Positions 51,392 through 60,696 are shown, counted from the first letter of the stretch. The stretch is DNA of 64,000 nucleotides from LBZV01 sp000993855 (GCA_964492425.1 CAZBKB010000005.1:1-64000), one strand, 5' to 3'. Numbers and translations: made by a program. The notes: generated by a model from the letters alone, not told the origin.

Positions 51392-51406
51392 CACAGGAGA
51401 ATATTT

Positions 51407-51739
51407 ATGAAACTGCCTAGAGACTATAAAAAGGAACAATTTAATAAAATTAATCAGATTAGCATCTTGCCAACAGTTGCAGGTTCAATTCGGCTTAAAG
51501 TTGTGTTTATTTCTTTATTTTTACTTGTCGGGCTAGTTTTTGTACAACTAGTATTTGCAAATAGTTTGGCAACCGACGGTGAAAAACTTTCACTCACTCA
51601 AGAGGAAATTAGAAGGCTCGAGCGTGAAAATACAACTCTTAAAGCAGAAATAGCTGAAGTCTCAGCGCTTACAAAATTAGCCCAAAAGGCCAAGGATGAC
51701 GGATTCATAAAACCAAAATCTATAACGACTATCGACTAA
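51407..51739 (+). CDS. FtsL/DivIC-like septum protein
   Basis: A 110-aa protein with a short cytoplasmic N-terminus, one membrane helix (about 30-51, 'VVFISLFLLVGLVFVQLVF') and a coiled-coil heptad region ('LSLTQEEIRRLERENTTLKAEIAEV'). Size, topology and place between rsmH and the PBP gene match FtsL, a divisome scaffold whose sequence is poorly conserved. An AGGAG ribosome site stands eight bases before the ATG. Confidence 0.78.
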   Translation: MKLPRDYKKEQFNKINQISILPTVAGSIRLKVVFISLFLLVGLVFVQLVFANSLATDGEKLSLTQEEIRRLERENTTLKAEIAEVSALTKLAQKAKDDGFIKPKSITTID

Positions 51740-51757
51740 TTTTGTTAAACTGATTAA

Positions 51758-53500
51758 GTGGACAGGCTCAAAATTGTTCGGGGAATAATTTATCTTGTTA
51801 CACTTGCAATAATTATCAGGCTTGTATATTGGCAATTTATAGCAGGTGTACAGTCCGCCCCAAGCCAAATCAAACAAGAAGGCAGAATTCCTGCGGCAAG
51901 AGGAGAGATTTACACATCTGATAATTTTCCGATAGTGGCCAATCAGGAAGCTTTTATCTTGTTTACTAAACCAAAAGAAATTAATATAAAACCGTCAGAT
52001 ATAGCCACAAAAGTTGCCCCACTTTTAATATCTGAAAAATATTCAACGATGGAAGCGGAGCTTGGTGAAGATGAGTTAGAAAAAAAAAATAAAGAAATAG
52101 AACAGCAAGAAACAAGCGTAATTCAAAAGATATCAGAAGAAAAACTTTTTTGGGTGCAGCTGGCAAGAAAAATTACGAAACAAACTAAAGAAAAGATAGA
52201 AAGTTTTAATCTTAGTGGCATCGGTTTTCAGCAAGATACAAGAAGAATATACCCAGAATCCTCCATGGCTGCACACCTTTTAGGTTTTGTTGGTTCTAAC
52301 CAGTTTGGTGAAGACATGGGTTATTTTGGGTTAGAAGGTTACTACGATAATCAGCTGAGGGGCAAAGATGGGCGTGGTGGTCAAATAGAAGATCCTCTTG
52401 GTCTCCCGATACTTGTTGCAAAGTTTGAACCTATTCCGCCCAAAAAAGGGAACTCTCTTTATTTATCAATAGACAGAGGCGCCCAATTTATTGTCGAAGA
52501 TAGATTAAGGCAAGCAGTTGAAAAGTATGGAGTAAAACAAGGTGTGGTAATAATTTCTGACGTAAAAAGTGGAAAAATACTTGCTATGGCATCTTCGCCT
52601 ACGTACATTCCAAACCTCTTTGCAGAATTTACAGAAGATCTGTATAGAAACCCAGCTGTAGCAGATACGTATGAACCAGGATCAACTTTTAAACTTATAA
52701 CAATGGCTTCAGCTCTAGATCAGGGTTTAGTAGAACCAAATACAAAGTGCACAGTATGCACTGGACCAAGAAGAATCGGCGGTTACGAAATATCAACATG
52801 GAACAAAAAATATTATCCTAACTCAACTATGGTCGAAGTTATCCAACATTCTGACAATATAGGCATGACATTTGTGTCCCAAAAATTGGGGATAAATAAG
52901 TTTGTGGACTATATAACTCGGTTCGGTTTCGGGCAAAAGACTGGTGTTGATCTCCAAGACGAAGCGAGTGGTGTAATCAGGCCAGTTAGCGATTGGAAAG
53001 AAATTGATCTTGCAACAGCCTCCTTTGGTCAGGGGATTGCTGTAACACCGATACAGATGATTCAAGCTGTTCAAGCAATTGCAAATGGTGGTAGGTTAAT
53101 CTCACCCAAAATAGTGAATAAAATAGTATCAGATGACAAAAAAGAGATTGTTAAACCAGAAAAAGACATTCAAGTTATTTCCCCTAAAACGGCTTCTCAA
53201 ATAACCGAAATGATGGTCAACGCAGTTGAACAGGGAGAGGCAAAAGCATTCGCACCGCAAGGCTATAGAATTGCCGGCAAAACCGGTACAGCCCAAATTC
53301 CCGTAGCTGGCCATTACGATTCTGAAAAAACTATAGCGAGTTTCATTGGCTTTGCACCAGCAGATGACCCTAAATTTGTCATGCTCATTAGCTTTACAGA
53401 ACCCTCATCATCAGTTTTTGGCTCAGAAACTGCAGCGCCAACATTCTTTGCAATTGCTAAAGACTTGTTCAATTACTGGGGAATATCGCCAAGAGACTAA
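51758..53500 (+). CDS. ftsI: Class B penicillin-binding protein (FtsI/PBP2-type transpeptidase)
   Basis: A 580-aa protein with an N-terminal membrane helix (about 8-28), a pedestal domain ('RIPAARGEIYTSD') and a transpeptidase domain with S309-T-F-K312, S365-D-N367 and K508-T-G510. It crosslinks peptidoglycan, and its place in the division cluster indicates septal FtsI. A long Glu/Lys-rich helical insert (about 95-130) and a C-x-x-C (331-334) near the active site are less usual. GTG start at 51758. Confidence 0.92.
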   Translation: MDRLKIVRGIIYLVTLAIIIRLVYWQFIAGVQSAPSQIKQEGRIPAARGEIYTSDNFPIVANQEAFILFTKPKEINIKPSDIATKVAPLLISEKYSTMEAELGEDELEKKNKEIEQQETSVIQKISEEKLFWVQLARKITKQTKEKIESFNLSGIGFQQDTRRIYPESSMAAHLLGFVGSNQFGEDMGYFGLEGYYDNQLRGKDGRGGQIEDPLGLPILVAKFEPIPPKKGNSLYLSIDRGAQFIVEDRLRQAVEKYGVKQGVVIISDVKSGKILAMASSPTYIPNLFAEFTEDLYRNPAVADTYEPGSTFKLITMASALDQGLVEPNTKCTVCTGPRRIGGYEISTWNKKYYPNSTMVEVIQHSDNIGMTFVSQKLGINKFVDYITRFGFGQKTGVDLQDEASGVIRPVSDWKEIDLATASFGQGIAVTPIQMIQAVQAIANGGRLISPKIVNKIVSDDKKEIVKPEKDIQVISPKTASQITEMMVNAVEQGEAKAFAPQGYRIAGKTGTAQIPVAGHYDSEKTIASFIGFAPADDPKFVMLISFTEPSSSVFGSETAAPTFFAIAKDLFNYWGISPRD

Positions 53501-53520
53501 AAAAATGCTAATATAGTTCA

Positions 53521-53817
53521 ATGGATTCGTTTATAATCAATAATTTTATGGCAGTACAGAAGTTCACTCCTCTCACATCAGTGATTATTGCGTTAATATT
53601 TATTTGGTCCATTTTTTGGAAAGGAACTGCACTTTGGCATGCGTCGCAAAATAGGGAGAAAATATGGTTTATCGCTATTATTTTATTAAATACAGGTGGT
53701 ATTCTAGAGATAGCTTATTTGTTTTACTTTTCAAAAAGTAAGCTTGCTCTACGAGAGGCAAAGATTTTTGTAAAAACCTTGAGTTTTAAGAATATAAAAA
53801 AACTACTAACCTCATAA
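53521..53817 (+). CDS. DUF5652-type small membrane protein
   Basis: A 98-aa protein with two membrane helices ('SVIIALIFIWSIFWKGTALWHAS' and 'IWFIAIILLNTGGILEIAYLFYFS'). The W-K-G-x-A-L-W-x-A/S pattern and 'LNTGGILEIAYL' match the DUF5652 family, often found beside division or glycan genes in Patescibacteria. Function unknown. A TAATAT at 53509-53514 lies seven bases before the ATG, so it can be transcribed alone with almost no leader. Confidence 0.75.
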   Translation: MDSFIINNFMAVQKFTPLTSVIIALIFIWSIFWKGTALWHASQNREKIWFIAIILLNTGGILEIAYLFYFSKSKLALREAKIFVKTLSFKNIKKLLTS

Positions 53818-53965
53818 CTGCAAACTAGCACTCATATATACATAAGTGACAACCACACGCAGTACGGTATTATGCCTATCTAGAGCCAAAAACACGTAAT
53901 CTCTGCAACAAAAAAACAAATTAATGTGAATCATAAGCCTATAGAAATCTTTTGGCAGATTAATA

Positions 53966-53971
53966 TATAAT
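53966..53971 (+). promoter_or_regulatory. -10 box ahead of murE
   Basis: TATAAT lies eight bases before the murE ATG; no good -35 box is visible. The preceding part of the 162-bp gap (53818-53965) shows no gene or clear structure. Confidence 0.45.
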
Positions 53972-53979
53972 TAACCTAC

Positions 53980-55188
53980 ATGTGGCAAAAGATAAAAAAC
54001 GTTTACCATCTTACCCAAGCTCTGGCTGCCTCCGCCTACTTTGGGTTTCCCTCACGTCATTTAACAGTCCTTGCAGTGACTGGCACAGATGGCAAAACCA
54101 CAACCATCAGTATGATTTATCACATCCTCAATTCGTCAGGTAAAAAAACCTCGATGGTTTCTTCACTTGGTGCACAGATTGCAGATGAATCAATTGACAC
54201 GGGTTATCACGTTACTACACCCAATCCCTGGCAGCTGCAGAAACTTTTAAAAAAAGCACATATCAAAGGTTCAGAATATTTCATACTCGAAGCGACCTCT
54301 CATGGTTTAGACCAAAATAGATTAGCATTTATTAACATTCACATAGCAATCATTACAAATATCACAAGCGAGCACATTGATTATCATAAAAGTTGGTTAA
54401 ATTATGCAAAATCTAAGTCAAAAATATTTAAAAATGTCAAGTATTCAATTTTAAATATTGATGACAGCAAATCATACAATTTTTTAAAAGACAAGACTTT
54501 TGGTAAAGTGATCACTTACTCACAAAATAGAGATGCGGATTATGACCTTAAAAAATATCCTATAAAATTACAGGTTTTAGGTGAATACAATTTATCAAAT
54601 GCACTTGCGGCGTGTGCGGCAACAAATACCCTGGGAATTCCCAAGCGAGATATCATAAGCTCTCTTACTAAATTTTCGAGTGTAAAAGGAAGACTTGAAA
54701 AAATCGACATTGGACAAGCATTTGATACTATTGTTGATTTCGCACATACACCACACGCATTAGAGACAGTATTAGCTGCTTTAAAAAAGACCAATCCGAA
54801 ATCAAGAATTATTGCAGTCTTTGGGGCAGCTGGTGAAAGGGATGCATCTAAAAGGCCACTCATGGGTGAGATAGCAGCCAAATATGCAAATATCGTTGTT
54901 GTTACCGCAGAGGATCCAAGAAACGAAAATCCTAAGGATATCGCAGAAGATATCGCATCAGGTCTTAAAAAACATGGCAAAAAAGAGGATAAGGATTTTT
55001 TTATTGTGCTTGATCGCAGGAGTGCAATACAATTTGCAGTAAATAAAGCAAAAAAAGGTGATGTATTAGGCTTTTTTGGCAAAGGCCATGAAAAAAGCTT
55101 GTGCATCGGGAAAAAGGAGTGTCCATGGAATGAAATTCAAGAAGTAGAGAATGCAGTTAGAAAGCAAATAAAAAATGGCAAAAACTGA
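53980..55188 (+). CDS. murE: UDP-MurNAc-tripeptide synthetase MurE (short form)
   Basis: A 402-aa Mur ligase adding the third amino acid of the stem peptide. ATP site 'VTGTDGKTTT' at 34-41, 'EATSHGLDQNRL', 'FDTIVDFAHTPHALETVL' and 'VFGAAGERDASKRPLMG' identify MurE rather than MurC, D or F. The 'EDPRNENP' motif takes the place of the D-N-P-R box that marks meso-diaminopimelate users. The P-loop comes ~80 residues earlier than in E. coli MurE, so the N-terminal UDP-binding domain is largely missing. It overlaps the fusion gene by 14 bp. Confidence 0.9.
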   Translation: MWQKIKNVYHLTQALAASAYFGFPSRHLTVLAVTGTDGKTTTISMIYHILNSSGKKTSMVSSLGAQIADESIDTGYHVTTPNPWQLQKLLKKAHIKGSEYFILEATSHGLDQNRLAFINIHIAIITNITSEHIDYHKSWLNYAKSKSKIFKNVKYSILNIDDSKSYNFLKDKTFGKVITYSQNRDADYDLKKYPIKLQVLGEYNLSNALAACAATNTLGIPKRDIISSLTKFSSVKGRLEKIDIGQAFDTIVDFAHTPHALETVLAALKKTNPKSRIIAVFGAAGERDASKRPLMGEIAAKYANIVVVTAEDPRNENPKDIAEDIASGLKKHGKKEDKDFFIVLDRRSAIQFAVNKAKKGDVLGFFGKGHEKSLCIGKKECPWNEIQEVENAVRKQIKNGKN

Positions 55189-57172
55189 TTTTTCAGCGAT
55201 CATTTTGGCAGCGGGAGTAGGTAAAAGGATGAACAGTGAAAAATCCAAAGTCCTTCATAAAATTGGCACCAAGCCTATGATCCAAAAAACTGTAGAGACG
55301 TTAGAAAATTTAGCCCCACATCAGATTATTGTTGTTGCAAATAGGGCAAATAAAGACGAGCTCAAAAGCGTTATTCCAAATACTACCATAGTTATCCAAG
55401 ATAAGCCTTTGGGAACTGCAGACGCCACAGCTATTGGATTACAACAGGTCAGTCCTCCTAGCATACGAGACATTGCTGTGCTTTATGGGGACGATACAGC
55501 TTTCTATAGCCCCGAAACTATCAAACATGTGTTCAACTTCCATCAAAAATCCAAAGCTAAAATCACGTTTGTCACCATCAAAAGAGAAAATCCCGAGAGG
55601 TTGGGAAGAATCATAAGAAGTGGCGAAAAACTTTTAGGAATAATTGAGGACAAAGATGCAACTGAAGAGCAAAAGAAAATTAGAGAGGTAAACGATGGTT
55701 TGTATTTCTTTGATAAAAGTTATTTAAAGGCAAATATCCACAAACTTAAGCCATCCAGAACCACTGGTGAGCTTTATATTACCGACCTTATCGCGCTCGC
55801 GTTAGAAAACCATCAAAAAGTTGAAACGTATAAACTCGATAATGAAGCTGAATGGCATGGCATTAATACGCAAGTTGAACTTGCGAAAGCAAACTTTAAA
55901 ATCAACAAGTCAATACATATTATGGGTATTTCTGGAGCTGGAGCTTCAGCTATTGCTGGGATTTCAAAAGCCGAAGGCTATAAGGTATCTGGGTGCGATA
56001 TCAATCCTAATTCTTCATACATCGACAAGTCAGAGATAAAAATTGTCAAAGGTCACAACAAAGCTCATCTGGATTCTATCTCTTGCCTGGTTATCTCCCC
56101 CGCTGTTGTGAAATTCAATCCAAAAAACGAGGAGGTTATCAGCGCAAAAGATAAAGGCTTATCAGTTCTAACTTGGCAGGAATTCCAAGGATCCATACTT
56201 ATGGAAAATAAATTAACAATTGCAGTTGCAGGAGCATACGGAAAATCAACAACAACTGCTATGATCGGCAAACTACTTTCAGACACCGGACTCGATCCAA
56301 CAATAGAAATCGGCGCAAAAATGCTCAATTGGGGTAAAAATTTCAGAGTTGGTAAATCAAAATATTACGTCTGTGAAGCAGATGAATATAACGATAATTT
56401 TTTAAATTATAGACCCGGCATTGCTGTAGTTCTGAACGTCGATTGGGACCACCCGGACTATTTCAAGAGTCGTCAACAAGCCGAAAAATCTTTCATGTCA
56501 TTTATAAACAATATTAAAGACGACGGGTATCTGATAACGACACAAGAAATTATTGAAAAGATATGTAAAAATATCAGAAAAGATATAATAATTACAAAAA
56601 TATCTAAATTTTCAAATATCAATCTAAAGATTATTGGAGATTTTAGAATAGAAAATGCAAATGCCGCACTCACACTTGCCCAAATTCTCAAAATTGATCT
56701 TGAAAAAGCCCGAAAGTCAATAAATAACTTTAGTGGATTAGGGAGAAGGCTTGAGTTTAAAGGCGAACTAGGAGGTGTAAAGTTTTATGATGATTATGCA
56801 GTTCAGCCTTATACTGTACAGAAAACTGCAAATGCTCTAAGACAAAAATATAAAAAAAGAAAAATTACCCTAGTGCTAGAGCCTCACACATTCACAAGAG
56901 TAAATATGTTCTTCAATGATTTTGTGCAGAAATTAAAGAATACAAATGTTGACCAGATCCTCATCACCGACGTTTACGCAGCCAGAGAAAAGGGTAATAA
57001 AAGTAGTCTATCGAGAAAATTAGCCAACGTTATAGGCAAAAAAGCATGGTACATTGGCTCTGTCAAGGATATTGCAGATAACATAAGAAATAATATGGAC
57101 CTTTTTGATGTCGTTTTAACAATGGGTGCAGGTGAGGTTTACAAAGTATATGATTTAGTTAAAAATGGATAA
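55175..57172 (+). CDS. murC: Fusion: GlmU-type uridylyltransferase + MurC ligase
   Basis: A 665-aa two-domain protein. Residues 1-240 are a nucleotidyltransferase ('LAAGVGKRMNSEKSKVLHKI', 'QDKPLGTADA', 'TTGELYITDLI') like the N-terminal half of GlmU, making UDP-GlcNAc. Residues 244-665 are a Mur ligase: 'IHIMGISGAGASAIAGI' (MurC-type opening), P-loop 'AGAYGKSTTT' (352-361), 'CEADEYNDNFL', 'LEPHTFTRV'. The GlmU acetyltransferase domain is absent. The MurC D-D-Y-A-H-H-P motif reads DDYAVQP (539-545). The fusion joins the first and fourth steps of precursor synthesis; murB and murA follow directly. Confidence 0.88.
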   Translation: MAKTDFSAIILAAGVGKRMNSEKSKVLHKIGTKPMIQKTVETLENLAPHQIIVVANRANKDELKSVIPNTTIVIQDKPLGTADATAIGLQQVSPPSIRDIAVLYGDDTAFYSPETIKHVFNFHQKSKAKITFVTIKRENPERLGRIIRSGEKLLGIIEDKDATEEQKKIREVNDGLYFFDKSYLKANIHKLKPSRTTGELYITDLIALALENHQKVETYKLDNEAEWHGINTQVELAKANFKINKSIHIMGISGAGASAIAGISKAEGYKVSGCDINPNSSYIDKSEIKIVKGHNKAHLDSISCLVISPAVVKFNPKNEEVISAKDKGLSVLTWQEFQGSILMENKLTIAVAGAYGKSTTTAMIGKLLSDTGLDPTIEIGAKMLNWGKNFRVGKSKYYVCEADEYNDNFLNYRPGIAVVLNVDWDHPDYFKSRQQAEKSFMSFINNIKDDGYLITTQEIIEKICKNIRKDIIITKISKFSNINLKIIGDFRIENANAALTLAQILKIDLEKARKSINNFSGLGRRLEFKGELGGVKFYDDYAVQPYTVQKTANALRQKYKKRKITLVLEPHTFTRVNMFFNDFVQKLKNTNVDQILITDVYAAREKGNKSSLSRKLANVIGKKAWYIGSVKDIADNIRNNMDLFDVVLTMGAGEVYKVYDLVKNG

Positions 57173-58181
57173 GTCAAAAATTGAAGAAGCTAAGAATATA
57201 CTCGGCCCTTTGAGAGTTTACGAAAAAGAACCACTCTCAAAGCACACATACTTTAAAATTGGTGGTCTAGCAGATTTATTTTTTGAAGCCAAAAACACCG
57301 ATGATTTTACTCTGGCTTTGGAAACTGCCTTTAGACTAAAGATACCTTTCGTTGTTTTAGGTAGTGGTGCAAATGTTTTGGTCTCCGACGAAGGCTATCC
57401 AGGCATCGTTATTAAAAATAAAACAGACGGGGTCAAGCTTGTCGGTATTAAAGGAACAATGGGCAGGGAAGGAGCTGGTATAAAAGAAGCACTTGTTTGG
57501 GTCGCATCTGGAACACTCATGAACAGGCTTGCTCGTTTTACTATCGATCAAGGCTTAGAAGGTTTGGAATTTCTGCTTTCTGTTCCCGGTACTATTGGCG
57601 GCGGCATTAAAATAAACTCTCATTATGAGGTTGAAAAAGGTGAATTTATTGGCAATTCGCTGGCAGCAGCTACACTTTTTGACCCAACAAATGGTGAAAC
57701 AAAAAAGGTGGATAGAAAATATTTCGAGTTCGCCTATGACGCTTCTAAAATCCAAAAAACAGGAGAAATTGTAATAGATGCGACTTTTAGGGTCACAAAA
57801 GCAAAAGATAAAAACGCTCTTTGGCAAAAAGCTACAAACGATGTAAAAAGACGAAACGATGAGCAACCTATAGGGATTGCTTGTTCAGGTTGCATTTTTC
57901 AAAACATCAGCCACGATGATGCAATGAGACTTGCAACACCCAACATAACAACATCTACGGGATATATAATACAAAGCTTAGGACTCAAAGGAACAAAAAT
58001 AGGTGGTGCTCAAATATCGGAAAAACATGCTAATTATATTTTAAACATAAATGATGCTACGGCAAACGATGTTTACAATTTGATAAACTTAATTAAACTT
58101 AAAGTGAAAAAAACATATGGCTTAGATTTAAAAGAGGAAATATTTCTTGTAGGAAAATTTGATGGCAAAGCTGTTAATTAA
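57165..58181 (+). CDS. murB: UDP-N-acetylenolpyruvoylglucosamine reductase MurB
   Basis: A 338-aa FAD enzyme reducing the enolpyruvyl group to give UDP-MurNAc. 'KHTYFKIGGLADLF', 'VLGSGANVLVSDEGYPG', 'FLLSVPGTIGGGIKIN' and the C-terminal 'GGAQISEKHANYILN' fit MurB. In the catalytic loop 'CSGCIFQN' a Cys (C243) stands where most MurB have the proton-donating Ser. It overlaps the fusion gene by 8 bp and murA by 20 bp, so these steps are tightly co-translated. Confidence 0.9.
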   Translation: MDKSKIEEAKNILGPLRVYEKEPLSKHTYFKIGGLADLFFEAKNTDDFTLALETAFRLKIPFVVLGSGANVLVSDEGYPGIVIKNKTDGVKLVGIKGTMGREGAGIKEALVWVASGTLMNRLARFTIDQGLEGLEFLLSVPGTIGGGIKINSHYEVEKGEFIGNSLAAATLFDPTNGETKKVDRKYFEFAYDASKIQKTGEIVIDATFRVTKAKDKNALWQKATNDVKRRNDEQPIGIACSGCIFQNISHDDAMRLATPNITTSTGYIIQSLGLKGTKIGGAQISEKHANYILNINDATANDVYNLINLIKLKVKKTYGLDLKEEIFLVGKFDGKAVN

Positions 58182-59415
58182 AGGTCCGGCCAAACTTTCC
58201 GGTACAATTAAAATAGCCGGTAACAAAAACTCGGTGCTTCCAATTATGGCAGCGAGTCTTCTTGCGAAAGACCCAAGCACGATTGAAAATGTGCCTCACA
58301 TATCCGACGTAGCTGTGCTTGCTCAGCTGCTAAAGCTAACTGGTGTAGAAACGAGATTTCATTCAACTTCAAAACTTACTGTCAATCCGGCAAAAGTAAA
58401 AAAAGTGGAATTTCCTAATGAATTCACAGAAAAATTAAGAGCATCTGTCATCTTGATTGCTCCAATGCTTGCCCGTATTGGCTATATAAAAATGGGATAT
58501 CCAGGGGGAGACATCATAGGCAGACGTCCTCTCGATACTCATTTTCAAGTATTAGAAGCTATGGGAGCAAAAGTGAAGAAAGAAGAAGACTACTTTGAAG
58601 TTTTCGCGGATAAATTAACGGGAGCTGAAATATTTCTTCATGAAGCATCTGTAACAGCCACAGAAAATGCCATAATTGCAGCATCGGTTGCAACTGGCCA
58701 AACAGTAATCAAACGAGCTGCTTCCGAACCTCACGTCGTAGACCTATGTGAATATTTAATAAAAATAGGAGCAAAGATTGAAGGGGTCGGGAGTAATGTT
58801 TTGAAAATAACAGGCAGCGAAAACTTTTATGGAACAACTCATTCTATCCGTCCGGATCATATAGAAGTTGGTACTTTTGCAATTTTGGCAGCTGTTACTA
58901 AAAGTAGGCTTGAATTAGTTCCTGTTATTAAAGAAGATTTGGATATGACGCTTCTAACTCTAAAAAAATTTGGGGTTAAATACGAAATTAAGAATAATAG
59001 GCTATATATTATCCCTGCCAAATTAACTGCAATTGAAAAGGTAGTAACAGACATCTGGCCAGGTTTTCCAACAGACCTCATGGCACCAATGATAGTTTTA
59101 GCAACGCAAGCGGAAGGTGTTACTATTCTCCATGACTGGATGTATGAGTCACGGATGTTTTTTGTTGACAAACTTCTTTCTATGGGAGCAAAAGTGGAAA
59201 TAGCAGACCCGCATAGAGTATTTGTATACGGTCCAACAAAACTTCATGGCCAAAAATTAGATACGCCGGACATCCGCGCTGGCATGGCACTTGTTATTGC
59301 TGCCCTGGCAGCATCTGGAAAAAGCGAAATTGATAAAGCAGAACTTATCGAACGTGGTTACGAAAACATTGTCGAGCGCCTCTCTGCTTTAGGGGCAAAA
59401 GTTACGAAAATTTAA
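58162..59415 (+). CDS. murA: UDP-GlcNAc 1-carboxyvinyltransferase MurA (Asp-type, fosfomycin-insensitive form)
   Basis: A 417-aa MurA transferring enolpyruvate from PEP to UDP-GlcNAc. 'IAGNKNSVLPIMAASLL', 'LRASVILIAPMLARIG' and 'WPGFPTDLMAPMIVLATQAEG' are hallmark stretches. In the active-site loop 'GYPGGDIIGRRPLDTH' the usual Cys is Asp (D117, codon 58510-58512). Known Asp-type MurA enzymes (mycobacteria, chlamydiae) resist fosfomycin. The ATG at 58162 is preferred over the TTG before it because of an AGGA ribosome site upstream. Overlaps murB. Confidence 0.94.
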   Translation: MAKLLIKGPAKLSGTIKIAGNKNSVLPIMAASLLAKDPSTIENVPHISDVAVLAQLLKLTGVETRFHSTSKLTVNPAKVKKVEFPNEFTEKLRASVILIAPMLARIGYIKMGYPGGDIIGRRPLDTHFQVLEAMGAKVKKEEDYFEVFADKLTGAEIFLHEASVTATENAIIAASVATGQTVIKRAASEPHVVDLCEYLIKIGAKIEGVGSNVLKITGSENFYGTTHSIRPDHIEVGTFAILAAVTKSRLELVPVIKEDLDMTLLTLKKFGVKYEIKNNRLYIIPAKLTAIEKVVTDIWPGFPTDLMAPMIVLATQAEGVTILHDWMYESRMFFVDKLLSMGAKVEIADPHRVFVYGPTKLHGQKLDTPDIRAGMALVIAALAASGKSEIDKAELIERGYENIVERLSALGAKVTKI

Positions 59416-59420
59416 ACTGG

Positions 59421-59573
59421 ATGTTTTATATTGCAGTTCACCTAAGTGGTAAATCTGCCGAGGATAAAATCTCGCTGCTTACTAATTATGAAATAATTGA
59501 AGACCTCAATAAGAAAAATAGCTCTTATTCCTATTTGATAAAAAAAACAAAATTGCCAGGGTCAGATGTTTGA
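59421..59573 (+). CDS. Small unknown 50-aa protein between murA and alr
   Basis: An ORF of 50 codons starting at the ATG six bases after the murA stop and ending in an 8-bp overlap with alr. It reads MFYIAVHLSGKSAED... with a Lys/Ser-rich C-terminal half and no membrane helix. Its snug fit between two overlapping operon genes argues that it is translated. No family is recognised. Confidence 0.5.
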   Translation: MFYIAVHLSGKSAEDKISLLTNYEIIEDLNKKNSSYSYLIKKTKLPGSDV

Positions 59574-60696
59574 TAAACTGAAAAAAATTCTAGGAAGGAC
59601 TTATTATCCTCTCAATAAAATAGAATTAAATAAAAAAAGGTTACTAAAAAATTACGATTATCTTAAGTCTCTTGACAATAATTTACAAATAGCACCTGTT
59701 GTCAAAAGCAATGCATATGGTCATGGTATAGAAGAAGTTTCAAAAATACTAGACAGTCAAAAACCGCCATTTTTTTGTGTTGATAGTCTATTTGAAGCGT
59801 ATCAACTTAAAAAAGCGAAGATTAAATCACCCATACTCATTATGGGTTTCGTGGACGGAAGAAATCTTAAAGCCAGGAAACTACCTTTTTCTTTTGCGGT
59901 TTTCGATTTGGACTTTGCTAAAGCCTTAAATAAATATCAACCCGGTGCAAAGGTACATATTAAAGTTGATACTGGTATGAATCGTATAGGCGTATCGTTA
60001 AAAAGTTTAGCCAAATTTCTCTACCAAATTAAAAAATTAAAAAACCTCGAAGTCGAAGGCTTAATGTCGCACCTTTCATCCCCTAGGTCGTCCGAAAGTT
60101 ATACCAACTATCAAATTGATAATTACAAAAAGGCGATCAGAATATTTGAGGATTCAGGCTTTTTCCCCAAATGGAAGCATTTAGCAGCATCAGGGGGACT
60201 TTTTAACATAAGGCCCAAAACTTTAGAAAAGATATCAAACCTGGCTCGCTGTGGAATTGCACTTTATGGAGCAAGTGGAGAAGGCCAAACAAGGCCTGTC
60301 ATTGAGCTTAAATCTCAAATAGTCCAAATTAAAAAATTAAACAAGGGAGACCTTGTTGGTTATGATCGTACGTATAAAGTCAAAGGGCCAACAACAATTG
60401 GAATTTTGCCGATAGGTTATAACGACGGGATAGACAGAAAGTTGTCCAATAACGGCTACGTTTCACATACATATAATAAGGTAAATTGTCCAATAATTGG
60501 TAGGGTGAGTATGAATATAACAACAATAGATATCACCAAAGTTAAAAAAGCAAAAGTGGGAGACGAAATCACTGTTATATCGTCAAAGCTAACTGACATA
60601 AACAGCATTACAAATTTAGCAATACAAATAAACACAATTCCGCACGATATATTGGTTCATTTACACCCAAAATCCATCAAAAGAATTATCGTTTAG
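59566..60696 (+). CDS. alr: Alanine racemase
   Basis: A 376-aa fold-III PLP enzyme making D-alanine. K47 in 'APVVKSNAYGHG' holds PLP, 'HIKVDTGMNRIGV', 'EGLMSHLSSP', 'ARCGIALYGAS' and the C-terminal 'CPIIGRVSMNITTIDIT' with 'VGYDRTY' (catalytic Tyr region) are conserved. It sits inside the cell-wall run and supplies D-Ala for MurF, although no ddl gene lies in the window. Length is normal. Confidence 0.92.
   Translation: MFDKLKKILGRTYYPLNKIELNKKRLLKNYDYLKSLDNNLQIAPVVKSNAYGHGIEEVSKILDSQKPPFFCVDSLFEAYQLKKAKIKSPILIMGFVDGRNLKARKLPFSFAVFDLDFAKALNKYQPGAKVHIKVDTGMNRIGVSLKSLAKFLYQIKKLKNLEVEGLMSHLSSPRSSESYTNYQIDNYKKAIRIFEDSGFFPKWKHLAASGGLFNIRPKTLEKISNLARCGIALYGASGEGQTRPVIELKSQIVQIKKLNKGDLVGYDRTYKVKGPTTIGILPIGYNDGIDRKLSNNGYVSHTYNKVNCPIIGRVSMNITTIDITKVKKAKVGDEITVISSKLTDINSITNLAIQINTIPHDILVHLHPKSIKRIIV

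Noticed and set aside
53818..53979. RNA gene in the gap before murE
   Set aside because: No tRNA cloverleaf or strong hairpin could be drawn; only a -10 box close to murE is supported.
54540..55106. 188-aa open frame on the minus strand
   Set aside because: It lies wholly antisense to murE, which has clear ligase motifs; it is a by-product of codon bias.
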